Notes under the pieces: model-generated
Told to the model about the DNA's origin: nothing
The model's database searches: none
The model's input: the letters and a program-made list of their open reading frames with translations, nothing else
Program-made: the position numbers and the translations under genes
Part shown: piece after piece, positions 1 through 7,328 of the stretch
How the letters are laid out: each line of letters opens with the position of its first letter
Position numbering within the stretch: position 1 is the stretch's first letter
NCBI GenBank assembly: GCA_902803805.1
Contig: CADCRH010000079.1
Coordinates: 1 to 34,011, forward strand
Source: an uncultured Ruminococcus sp.
Lineage (GTDB): Bacteria > Bacillota > Clostridia > Oscillospirales > Acutalibacteraceae
Length of the DNA: 34,011 bases
Direction: 5' to 3'

Positions 1-89
1 ATACTGACGTATGGCAAGTCTTTTTGACGCAGTTAGCGGAAAAATGTGCCAAAAAGCCGTGCGGTACTAAGATTTTAAACAGGCTCTGA
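1..89 (+). CDS. 3' end of an unidentified upstream gene (partial)
   Basis: One frame is open from base 3 to a TGA at 87-89 and encodes 28 residues ending in Lys-Ile-Leu-Asn-Arg-Leu. The stop lies 9 bases before a good Rho-independent terminator, which is what the end of a real gene would look like. Too little is visible to name a family. The other two forward frames close early. It could also be non-coding leader, so this is a moderate call based on context only. Confidence 0.4.
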   Translation, partial: TDVWQVFLTQLAEKCAKKPCGTKILNRL

Positions 90-98
90 TATAAAACT

Positions 99-129
99 GT
101 CTGTGTGCCAACGCATACAGACGTTTTTT
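99..129 (+). terminator. Rho-independent terminator before hemA
   Basis: A 10-bp stem (99-108 with 113-122, one G-T wobble) closes a CAAC loop and is followed by G and six T. It should end transcription from the gene on the left and isolate the tetrapyrrole operon. Confidence 0.8.
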
Positions 130-184
130 GTGTAATGAATATTGATAAAGAACCTGAATATGAGAATAACAGAGGCGAAAAAAT

Positions 185-1312
185 TTGCAGTGCATCAGTA
201 TAAGCTATCAGAACACTCCTTTGGCGATTCGAGAAAAAGCAGCACTCAATGACGAAAAAAAACTGACACTGGCTTTGTCGGAAAGCTTCCGAGACCGTGT
301 AAAGGGAAGTGTGATACTTTCCACCTGTAACCGCACCGAAATTTATTTTATCTCCGAAAAAAATGCCGATTTTGCGGAACAGGCGCTGGCGGATGTTTGT
401 GGGGTCGATATATCCTTGCTGCGCCGATATATCAGAATATACCCCGATGGCAAGGGAGAAAAACACCTTTTCAGGGTGGCGGCAGGGATGGAGTCAATGC
501 TGTTCGGTGAGGACGAGATTTTGCGTCAAGTGAAGGAAGCTTATGATTTTTCCCTGAAAAATCACCTTTCCTGCTATGAGATCAACCGTTTGTTTCAGGC
601 GGCGATTCACTGTGCCAAGGAAATTAAAACAAACACAAAAATTGCCTATCTTCCGTTATCCGTCAGTACGATCAGTGCCAATCTGTGCCGAAGCTTCGCC
701 GTTGAAAACGCAATTCAAAATGCCAAAATTCTGGTGGTGGGCGCAACAGGAAAAATCGGCTCGGCAACCGTGAAAAATCTTCTTTCAATGGATTGTTTCG
801 ACATTACCGCCACGACCCGAACGCATAACAGTTTGGCAGCGACTTTTCCCAAAAATATACGCACGGTTGACTACAAAGAAAGGTATTCTTTTGTGGATGA
901 GTGTGATATGATCATCAGTGCAACCTCCAGTCTGCATTATATTTTTACGGCGGATATGCTGAACGAAAAGATAAGATCACAGAAACCGCGTCTGATGATC
1001 GACCTTGCCGTTCCGAGAGATATAGACAGTCTTGTGCGAAATATCGAAAACATACGTCTTTTTGATATTGATTATTTCCGCTCGAAATCAGAGCAGAACG
1101 ACAAACTCCGGCAGGGGGAAAGCGTATCGATGAATGAGATCATCTCCGAACATCTCGATACGGTGAAAAAAGATATGATCCTGCACGAGTATCGTTCTCA
1201 GCATTCTGACGGAGAGGACAGTGAAACAATGAAATACATCTATCGTTTGAAATCCTCCCTCTCGGCAGAGAATTTCAAGAGGGCGATCGGCTTTGTCAAG
1301 GAGGCAATATGA
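185..1312 (+). CDS. hemA: Glutamyl-tRNA reductase
   Basis: It reduces glutamyl-tRNA(Glu) to glutamate-1-semialdehyde with NADPH, the first committed step of C5-route tetrapyrrole synthesis, in the cytoplasm. The 375-residue product starts with the family-typical N-terminus (Ile-Ser-Tyr-Gln-Asn-Thr-Pro, then IREKA). It has the catalytic STCNRTE motif with the nucleophilic Cys48, and a Rossmann segment VVGATGKIGSA near residue 180. The start is a TTG at 185: it fits the family N-terminus and has an AGAGGCG ribosome site about 8 bases upstream. At 375 residues it is shorter than the usual 400-450, and the shortfall is in the C-terminal dimerisation helices. It overlaps the next gene by 4 bases (ATGA) and is first in the six-gene operon. 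I see no convincing promoter between the terminator and the start. Confidence 0.93.
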   Translation: MQCISISYQNTPLAIREKAALNDEKKLTLALSESFRDRVKGSVILSTCNRTEIYFISEKNADFAEQALADVCGVDISLLRRYIRIYPDGKGEKHLFRVAAGMESMLFGEDEILRQVKEAYDFSLKNHLSCYEINRLFQAAIHCAKEIKTNTKIAYLPLSVSTISANLCRSFAVENAIQNAKILVVGATGKIGSATVKNLLSMDCFDITATTRTHNSLAATFPKNIRTVDYKERYSFVDECDMIISATSSLHYIFTADMLNEKIRSQKPRLMIDLAVPRDIDSLVRNIENIRLFDIDYFRSKSEQNDKLRQGESVSMNEIISEHLDTVKKDMILHEYRSQHSDGEDSETMKYIYRLKSSLSAENFKRAIGFVKEAI

Positions 1313-1881
1313 GTGCATATTTTCCTTTTATGGTTGATTTGTCCGACAAAACGATACTGATTGTCGGCGGCGGCAGTGCGGCGTTTCATAAGGTGAAAGT
1401 GCTGTCGGAATTCGAGGTTTATATTCGTTTGATTTCTCCCAAAGTCACCGAAAAAATACAAAAGATGATCGATTCCAAAAATCATATCGAATGGATCAGG
1501 CGGCAGTTTGACCCGTCGGATATTGCAGCGGTTGATATTGTCATTGCCGCAACAGATGATAAAGCGCTTAACAGAAAAATCGTCACTCTGTCACGGGCCG
1601 AAAATAAGTTGTCTAATGCTGTTGACGATGCGTCATACTGTGATTTTATCTTTCCGTCCGTGCTCAAACGTGATGGCTTTACCGTATCGGTCTGCACCGA
1701 CGGCAAAAGTCCGCTTCTGGCACGTCATTTAAAAGAAAAGATCAATGTTTCTTTGGGTTCGGAATATGATGACCTTGCCAATTATCTCGGCAATATCCGA
1801 GAAAGTGTCAAAGCAAGAAATATTTCTCCCGAAGAAAAAATAAAACTGTACGAGGAAATCATTCAACGATATGAAAAATAA
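1309..1881 (+). CDS. Precorrin-2 dehydrogenase (SirC/Met8/CysG N-terminal type)
   Basis: It oxidises precorrin-2 to sirohydrochlorin with NAD+, on the branch to siroheme or anaerobic cobalamin. The 190-residue protein has an NAD-binding motif IVGGGSAAFHKVKVL near residues 17-31. It then has the AATDDKALNRKI and DDASYCDFIFPS stretches typical of the family. The segment GKSPLLARHLKEKI is also diagnostic. It is a stand-alone dehydrogenase of normal length, without the SUMT domain found in enterobacterial CysG. Here the methyltransferase is fused to HemD two genes downstream instead. Whether it also chelates iron cannot be told from sequence. It overlaps hemA by 4 bases and hemC by 11 bases, so translation is probably coupled. 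Confidence 0.9.
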   Translation: MSAYFPFMVDLSDKTILIVGGGSAAFHKVKVLSEFEVYIRLISPKVTEKIQKMIDSKNHIEWIRRQFDPSDIAAVDIVIAATDDKALNRKIVTLSRAENKLSNAVDDASYCDFIFPSVLKRDGFTVSVCTDGKSPLLARHLKEKINVSLGSEYDDLANYLGNIRESVKARNISPEEKIKLYEEIIQRYEK

Positions 1882-2752
1882 TAAAGTGATAAAAATAGGT
1901 ACAAGAGGCAGTCAACTGGCATTGATCCAAACGGAAATGATCGAAAAGCGGCTTGCTGCACTCGGCTGCCGAACCGAAAAAATCATCATCAAAACAACAG
2001 GCGATCAAATTCTTGATAAACCGCCTTCGGAATTCGGCGGCAAAGCGGTTTTTGTTTTGGAATTTGAAAGGCTGATACAGAATGGCACCATTGATATTGC
2101 CGTACACAGTGCCAAAGATATGCCGACCGTACTCGGTGAGGGTTTGTGTATCGGTGCGTGTCTGGAACGTGCCGATGTTCGTGATGTTCTCGTCACACTG
2201 AAAAATACGGACAGGAATCATATTGCCAAAATTGCCACAGGAAGCCTTCGCCGTCAGTGTCAGGCAAAAGAAATCTATCCGAATGCGGTGTTTGTGCCCA
2301 TAAGGGGCAATGTTCCGACAAGACTCAACAGGCTTACGGAACATCCGTTTGATGCGCTGATTCTTGCCGCCGCAGGGATTCGGCGCCTTGGACTGGATAC
2401 CGATGAACGCTTTCATTTTGAAGCACTTGATACCGACCGTTTTGTTCCTGCCGCCGCTCAGGGTATCATCGCCGCCGAAACAAAGGCAAACAGTGAAGTG
2501 TTTCATCTGCTGCGTGAGATCAATGATTACCATTCATTGATTGCTCTTGAAACGGAGCGTGAATGGATGAAAGAAATCAATGCCGACTGTCACCAAGCTG
2601 TCGGTGCCTATGCAAGTCTGCACGGTGATCACATCACGCTTACGGTAATGAAATATCAAAATGACAAGTGTGTATATCTGAGTGATACGGCAAAGATCGC
2701 CGAGCACTCATTGCTTGCAAAATCACTCGCACAAAAAATGTTAAAGGATTGA
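1871..2752 (+). CDS. hemC: Porphobilinogen deaminase (hydroxymethylbilane synthase)
   Basis: It joins four porphobilinogens into the linear tetrapyrrole hydroxymethylbilane. The 293-residue protein is close to family length. It opens with the substrate-binding KIGTRGSQLALIQT, has HSAKDMP with the catalytic Asp83, and has ATGSLRRQCQ and PIRGNVPTRL. The dipyrromethane cofactor attaches to Cys240 in EINADCHQAVGAYA. The start ATG at 1871 overlaps the preceding gene by 11 bases, and the next gene begins 6 bases after its stop. All expected catalytic residues are present. Confidence 0.96.
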   Translation: MKNNKVIKIGTRGSQLALIQTEMIEKRLAALGCRTEKIIIKTTGDQILDKPPSEFGGKAVFVLEFERLIQNGTIDIAVHSAKDMPTVLGEGLCIGACLERADVRDVLVTLKNTDRNHIAKIATGSLRRQCQAKEIYPNAVFVPIRGNVPTRLNRLTEHPFDALILAAAGIRRLGLDTDERFHFEALDTDRFVPAAAQGIIAAETKANSEVFHLLREINDYHSLIALETEREWMKEINADCHQAVGAYASLHGDHITLTVMKYQNDKCVYLSDTAKIAEHSLLAKSLAQKMLKD

Positions 2753-2758
2753 AGCATA

Positions 2759-4228
2759 ATGGGAACAGCATTTTTGGTAGGCGCAGGACCGGGCGAAAAA
2801 GACCTTATCACAGTAAAAGGGTTGGAACTGGTCAAAAACGCCGATGTTTTGATTTATGACAATCTCATATCGGATTCCCTGCTTGACGAAACAAAACCGT
2901 CGTGTATCAAGATCTATGTCGGCAAATCATCCGGACATCACAGTAAAAAGCAGTCCGAGATCAACGAAATACTAATCGACTGCACGAAAAAATATCATAT
3001 GGTTGTTCGTTTAAAGGGCGGCGACCCGTTTGTATTCGGACGAGGGGGAGAGGAAGTACTTGCTTTACAGGCGGCAGGACTTCGGTTCAAGCTGATTCCC
3101 GGTGTCACCTCCGCTGTTGCCGTACCTGAAAATGTCGGAATTCCCGTGACACACCGACTGTCATCACGCTCCTTTCACGTGATAACGGGGCATACGGCAG
3201 ATCATCACATCGATTTTTCCCAATATGCCGCTCTGAACGGAACATTGGTGTTTTTGATGGGACTTTCGGGTATCGAAACGCTGACCGGTCAGTTGATGGA
3301 CGGCGGTATGGACGGTTCAACACCTGCCGCTGTCATTTCACGGGGCTTTTCACCCGATGAAAGAAAAATTGTTGGCACACTCTCCGATATTGCACAAAAG
3401 GCGCGAAAGAAAAAAATCCTTCCCCCGTCCATTATTGTGATCGGTGAAACGGCGGCATATGATTTTACCTATCGTCATCATTCTTTGCGCTTGGGAACAG
3501 TCGGAACGGATCTGTTCTGTTCCCGTCTGAAATCGGCGCTGAACGGATATTTTGCAGACGTTACACGACTGTGCAAAATATCATTGGTGATAAACGAAGC
3601 CGAAAAAGCAAGACTGACAGCAGAACTGGAAAATATATTCAAATATTCGTGGTTAGTGTTTGCCAGTCAGAACGCGGTCAAACTGTTTTTTGACATTGCC
3701 GATGAGATTTCTTTTGATCGCCGCAGACTGTCAGATGTCAAATTTGCCGTTATCGGTTCTGCAACGGCGGCGGCTTTAAAAAAATACGGATATATTGCCG
3801 ACCTTGTTCCCGAATCGTTTACTTCTTTGGCACTGGCGGAGAAGCTGAAGGACTATATCACAAACGGTCAGAAAATTCTATCTGTACGGGCTGTCACAGG
3901 TACAGATGAAATGGATAAGGTGTTTGAAAAACATCATATCACCTGCAATAAAATGACACTTTACGATTCTGTCGGTACACTCACCTATCACACCGACATC
4001 ATCAATTCGTGCAACTGTATTGTGTTCGCCAGTGCGTCGGGAGTAAGGCGCTTTTTTGAAGAACTGGCACATCAAAAAATCGTCCTGAATGATCATATTG
4101 ACTTTATCTGTATTGGAAAAGTTACTGCCGATGAGCTGACAAAGCACGGTATCAGTAAACACATCACCGCCGATATTCACAATGTTGACGGAATCATCAA
4201 AGAACTGGAGCGGAGGTATGAAATATGA
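2759..4228 (+). CDS. cobA-hemD: Uroporphyrinogen-III C-methyltransferase / uroporphyrinogen-III synthase fusion
   Basis: This bifunctional enzyme closes hydroxymethylbilane to uroporphyrinogen III and then methylates it twice with S-adenosylmethionine to precorrin-2. Residues 1 to about 240 are a SUMT domain: VGAGPGEKDLITVKGLE at the N-terminus, then RLKGGDPFVFGRGGEE and the IPGVTSAVAVP motif. Residues from about 250 to 489 are a weakly conserved HemD domain with VFASQNAVKLFF and a late VFASASGVRRFFEEL, the pattern expected of the two-lobed synthase. This CobA-HemD fusion is common in Clostridia. It commits flux to siroheme/corrinoid rather than protoheme. It follows hemC by 6 bases and overlaps hemB by 4 bases (ATGA). 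Confidence 0.93.
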   Translation: MGTAFLVGAGPGEKDLITVKGLELVKNADVLIYDNLISDSLLDETKPSCIKIYVGKSSGHHSKKQSEINEILIDCTKKYHMVVRLKGGDPFVFGRGGEEVLALQAAGLRFKLIPGVTSAVAVPENVGIPVTHRLSSRSFHVITGHTADHHIDFSQYAALNGTLVFLMGLSGIETLTGQLMDGGMDGSTPAAVISRGFSPDERKIVGTLSDIAQKARKKKILPPSIIVIGETAAYDFTYRHHSLRLGTVGTDLFCSRLKSALNGYFADVTRLCKISLVINEAEKARLTAELENIFKYSWLVFASQNAVKLFFDIADEISFDRRRLSDVKFAVIGSATAAALKKYGYIADLVPESFTSLALAEKLKDYITNGQKILSVRAVTGTDEMDKVFEKHHITCNKMTLYDSVGTLTYHTDIINSCNCIVFASASGVRRFFEELAHQKIVLNDHIDFICIGKVTADELTKHGISKHITADIHNVDGIIKELERRYEI

Positions 4229-5193
4229 AAAGAATGCGAAGACTTAGAGCAAACGAAACAATACGCTCGCTCGTGCGTGAAACGCGGCTTTCGGTTGATG
4301 AACTGGTTTATCCCATTTTTGTCATTGAGGGTGAGAATATCAAAAATCCCGTTGACTCAATGCCAGGTATTTATCAATATTCCATTGATCGGCTTTCGGA
4401 GGAACTTGACAAAATCGTATCAAGTGGGGTAAAAAGTATTCTGATTTTCGGGATTCCGAAGCGTAAGGACGAACAGGGAAGCGGTGCTTATGACGAAAAC
4501 GGCATTACACAGAGAGCCATCCGATTCATTAAGGAATACTCTCCGTCGCTTCTTGTGATCGCAGATGTGTGTTTGTGCGAATATACCTCTCACGGACACT
4601 GCGGACTGATTTGCAGCGGAGAAATCCTGAATGACGAAACGCTGCCGCTTTTGGCAAAAATGTCTGTCAGTCTTGCAAGATCGGGAGCAGATATGATCGC
4701 ACCCTCTGATATGATGGATGGACGAATCGGCTATATCAGAAAGGCACTTGATGAGAACGGTTTTGTGAATATTCCGATAATGTCCTACAGTGCCAAATTT
4801 GCGTCGGGTTATTATTCGCCCTTCCGTGACGCTGCACAGTCAGCACCCGTTTTCGGTGACCGCCGCAGTTATCAGATGGACTATGCCAACGGAAAAGAAG
4901 CCATTCGCGAATGTATTGCCGATATAGAGGAGGGCGCGGATATCATAATGGTGAAGCCTGCACTGGCTTTTCTGGATGTCATCAAAGAGGTATCACTCAC
5001 TGTTAACGCTCCGATTGCCGCTTATAACGTCAGCGGCGAATATTCAATGGTAAAAGCGGCAGCGCAAAACGATTGGATCGATGAAAAAAGAATCGTTTTG
5101 GAAAACCTTATCGCCATCAAACGTGCAGGAGCAAATATCATCATCACCTATCACGCATTGGACGCAGCAAAATGGCTTAACGAACAGGGGTAA
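4225..5193 (+). CDS. hemB: Delta-aminolevulinic acid dehydratase (porphobilinogen synthase)
   Basis: It condenses two 5-aminolevulinate molecules into porphobilinogen. The 322-residue protein has the two Schiff-base lysines, Lys191 (YSAKFASGYYSPFRDA) and Lys244 (MVKPALAFLDV). It also has the zinc-binding triad Cys116, Cys118 and Cys126 in DVCLCEYTSHGHCG, so this is a zinc-dependent rather than a magnesium-only form. Length and all motifs are normal. The start ATG overlaps the stop of cobA-hemD, and hemL begins 5 bases after its end. Confidence 0.97.
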   Translation: MKRMRRLRANETIRSLVRETRLSVDELVYPIFVIEGENIKNPVDSMPGIYQYSIDRLSEELDKIVSSGVKSILIFGIPKRKDEQGSGAYDENGITQRAIRFIKEYSPSLLVIADVCLCEYTSHGHCGLICSGEILNDETLPLLAKMSVSLARSGADMIAPSDMMDGRIGYIRKALDENGFVNIPIMSYSAKFASGYYSPFRDAAQSAPVFGDRRSYQMDYANGKEAIRECIADIEEGADIIMVKPALAFLDVIKEVSLTVNAPIAAYNVSGEYSMVKAAAQNDWIDEKRIVLENLIAIKRAGANIIITYHALDAAKWLNEQG

Positions 5194-5198
5194 ACAAA

Positions 5199-6473
5199 AT
5201 GAAACATACAAAATCCAAATATCTTTTCGAGCAGTCAAAAAAATACATTCCGGGTGGTGTGAACTCTCCCGTCCGTGCCTGTCAGGCAGTTGGAACAGAC
5301 CCTGTATTCATCGAACGGGGCAGCGGTTCTCATTTGTTCGATGTTGACGGAAACGAATATATCGATTATGTAGGTTCGTGGGGACCTCTGATTCTCGGAC
5401 ACGCAAACGAAGCTGTGATTTCCGCTGTCAAGAAGTCCGTTGAAAACGGCTTGACATTCGGAGCAGCTACCGAAAAAGAATATGAAATAGCGCACTTCAT
5501 TACTTCCAAAGTGCCGAATATAGAAAAAATCCGAATGGTGAACTCCGGTACAGAGGCGGTAATGAGTGCGATACGAGCTGCAAGAGGATATACAAAACGG
5601 GATTATATTATCAAATTTATCGGCTGTTATCACGGTCACAGTGACGGTCTTCTTGTCAAAGCAGGTTCGGGAGCAATGACTTCCTCTGTACCCGACAGTC
5701 TGGGCGTTCCGTCGGGGTTTACACAATATACGCTGTTGGCGGATTATAACGATACAGACTCCGTTGAACAGCTTTTTGCAGAGTACAAAGATAAAATTGC
5801 CGCCGTCGTGGTTGAGCCTGTTGCCGCCAATATGGGAGTAGTGCCGCCACAGAAAGGCTTCCTTGCTTTTTTGCGCGATATTACGGCGAAAAACCATTCC
5901 GTTCTGATTTTTGATGAGGTCATCACAGGATTTCGTCTGGCTTTCGGAGGCGCACAGGAATATTTTGGAGTCGATGCTGACCTTGTTACCTACGGAAAAA
6001 TCATTGGCGGCGGTATGCCTGTCGGTGCTTACGGCGGAAAAGCCGAGATTTTGAATTGTGTTGCCCCTGTCGGAAAGGTCTATCAGGCAGGTACGCTTTC
6101 CGGTAATCCCGTAGCGATGACCGCCGGCATTACAACACTGAAAATTTTGAGTGAAAATGCGCATCTGTATTCCGAAATCGATACAAAGATGTCTTTGCTT
6201 GAAAGAGCCTATCACAAACGGTTTGGCAACAGTGTCAGCATTAACCGTGTCGGTTCTCTGATGAGTGTATTCTTTACAAACCAAAAAGTTACCGACTATC
6301 GATCCGCCAAAACCTCAAATACGGAAACATTTGCCTCCTATTATCGTTATATGCTCAAAAACGGGATCTATATTGCGCCCTCTCAGTTTGAAGCAATGTT
6401 TATGTCTTTTGCACATACCGAAAACGATATTGAACAAACCCGTAAAGTGATAGAAAATTTCGATGCTGAATGA
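5199..6473 (+). CDS. hemL: Glutamate-1-semialdehyde 2,1-aminomutase
   Basis: This PLP enzyme converts glutamate-1-semialdehyde, the unstable HemA product, to 5-aminolevulinate. The 424-residue protein has the class-III aminotransferase layout: VNSGTEAVMSAIRAARG, the FDEVITGFR motif, and the PLP lysine Lys267 in VTYGKIIGGGMPVGAYGG. An AGGGG ribosome site precedes the ATG. It is the last gene of the operon and is followed by a terminator at 6520. HemA and HemL at opposite ends of one operon should be made in step, which suits substrate channelling between them. Confidence 0.96.
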   Translation: MKHTKSKYLFEQSKKYIPGGVNSPVRACQAVGTDPVFIERGSGSHLFDVDGNEYIDYVGSWGPLILGHANEAVISAVKKSVENGLTFGAATEKEYEIAHFITSKVPNIEKIRMVNSGTEAVMSAIRAARGYTKRDYIIKFIGCYHGHSDGLLVKAGSGAMTSSVPDSLGVPSGFTQYTLLADYNDTDSVEQLFAEYKDKIAAVVVEPVAANMGVVPPQKGFLAFLRDITAKNHSVLIFDEVITGFRLAFGGAQEYFGVDADLVTYGKIIGGGMPVGAYGGKAEILNCVAPVGKVYQAGTLSGNPVAMTAGITTLKILSENAHLYSEIDTKMSLLERAYHKRFGNSVSINRVGSLMSVFFTNQKVTDYRSAKTSNTETFASYYRYMLKNGIYIAPSQFEAMFMSFAHTENDIEQTRKVIENFDAE

Positions 6474-6519
6474 TAATCGGTGAAAAAACAATTCGTTAAA
6501 ATCAACAATAAATCTCATT

Positions 6520-6570
6520 AAAAAATCCGCTGAGTTATATTAAAAAATAAATCGGCGGATTTTTTGTTTT
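6520..6570 (+). terminator. Terminator of the tetrapyrrole operon
   Basis: A 14-bp stem (6520-6533 with 6552-6565, one G-T wobble, core TCCGC) has an 18-base loop. It ends in six T followed by GTTTT. Runs of A and T on the two sides could let it work in both directions. The 342-base gene-free stretch 6474-6815 holds this terminator, about 150 bases of AT-rich DNA (6571-6724) in which I see nothing firm, and the hydrogenase promoter. Confidence 0.85.
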
Positions 6571-6724
6571 ACTATTAAAAATAAACAAAACTATATTCTG
6601 TAATGATTTATAATATGTACTTTATGTTAAAAAAGCAGTTTTTATTATTAGTTATTGGTTATAAATTTTAAAAAAATTGCTTAAATTTATATAGTATTTT
6701 TGTCGAATGTTTGCCAAAAATGCC

Positions 6725-6753
6725 TTGTCATTAAACAAAATTAGAAGTATAAT
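6725..6753 (+). promoter_or_regulatory. Sigma-A promoter of the hydrogenase operon
   Basis: TTGTCA at 6725-6730, a 17-base spacer and a perfect TATAAT at 6748-6753 give a near-consensus housekeeping promoter. Transcription would start near 6760, leaving a leader of about 55 bases. The leader contains a small imperfect hairpin (CGTTCAG TTTT CTGAAACG, 6766-6784) and a strong GGGAGGA ribosome site before the first gene. I see no clear Rex-type operator. Confidence 0.8.
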
Positions 6754-6815
6754 AGAATCAAATTTCGTTCAGTTTTCTGAAACGGTAATTTAATAAAAAT
6801 CCGGGAGGAATATAA

Positions 6816-7328
6816 ATGGCAGAAAAAACTGTTCCGGCGTTCAAGGACACTCCTGAACAACAGCAAAAGCTACGGGAAGTAATTGACAAAAATAAAGAAT
6901 TACCGGGAGCTTTGCTGCCCGTTCTTCACGAAGCACAGGAGATATACGGCTATCTTCCGATCGAAGTTCAGCAGACGGTTGCTGACGGACTTGGTGTTTC
7001 GCTGAGTGAGGTTTACGGCGTTGCAACTTTCTATTCTCGTTTCAGCCTGACACCGAAGGGCAAACACAGAATCAGCGTCTGTCTTGGCACGGCGTGCTAT
7101 GTAAAGGGCGCCGATAAGATCCTTGCCGAGGTGGAGAAAAAACTCGGTATCAAGAGCGGCGAATGTACCGCCGACGGACTGTTTTCCATCGATTCTTGCC
7201 GTTGTGTAGGCGCGTGCGGTCTGGCACCGGTAATGATGATCGATGAGGATGTTTACGGTAAGTTGACCCCCGACCAGGTTGACAAGATTATCGATAAATA
7301 TATAGCAGAGGAAGGGGGCAGCAACTGA
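6816..7328 (+). CDS. NuoE-like [2Fe-2S] subunit of NAD-linked [FeFe] hydrogenase (HydC type)
   Basis: This is a thioredoxin-fold ferredoxin subunit that passes electrons between the NADH-oxidising subunit and the hydrogenase. The 170-residue protein has a helical N-terminus with LPVLHEAQEIYGYLP, then YGVATFYSRF, both hallmarks of the NuoE/24-kDa family. Four cluster ligands follow: Cys89 and Cys94 (CLGTAC) and Cys130 and Cys134 (CVGAC). The gene has a strong GGGAGGA ribosome site. Its TGA overlaps the ATG of the next gene by one base. Adjacent NuoF-like and HydA genes mark it as part of a soluble HydABC-type complex, not complex I. Confidence 0.93.
   Translation: MAEKTVPAFKDTPEQQQKLREVIDKNKELPGALLPVLHEAQEIYGYLPIEVQQTVADGLGVSLSEVYGVATFYSRFSLTPKGKHRISVCLGTACYVKGADKILAEVEKKLGIKSGECTADGLFSIDSCRCVGACGLAPVMMIDEDVYGKLTPDQVDKIIDKYIAEEGGSN

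Noticed and set aside
5235-6284. Long minus-strand open frame of 349 codons opposite hemL
   Set aside because: It is wholly antisense to a clearly functional hemL. Its product is rich in Cys, His and Arg with no domain, as expected of a shadow frame.
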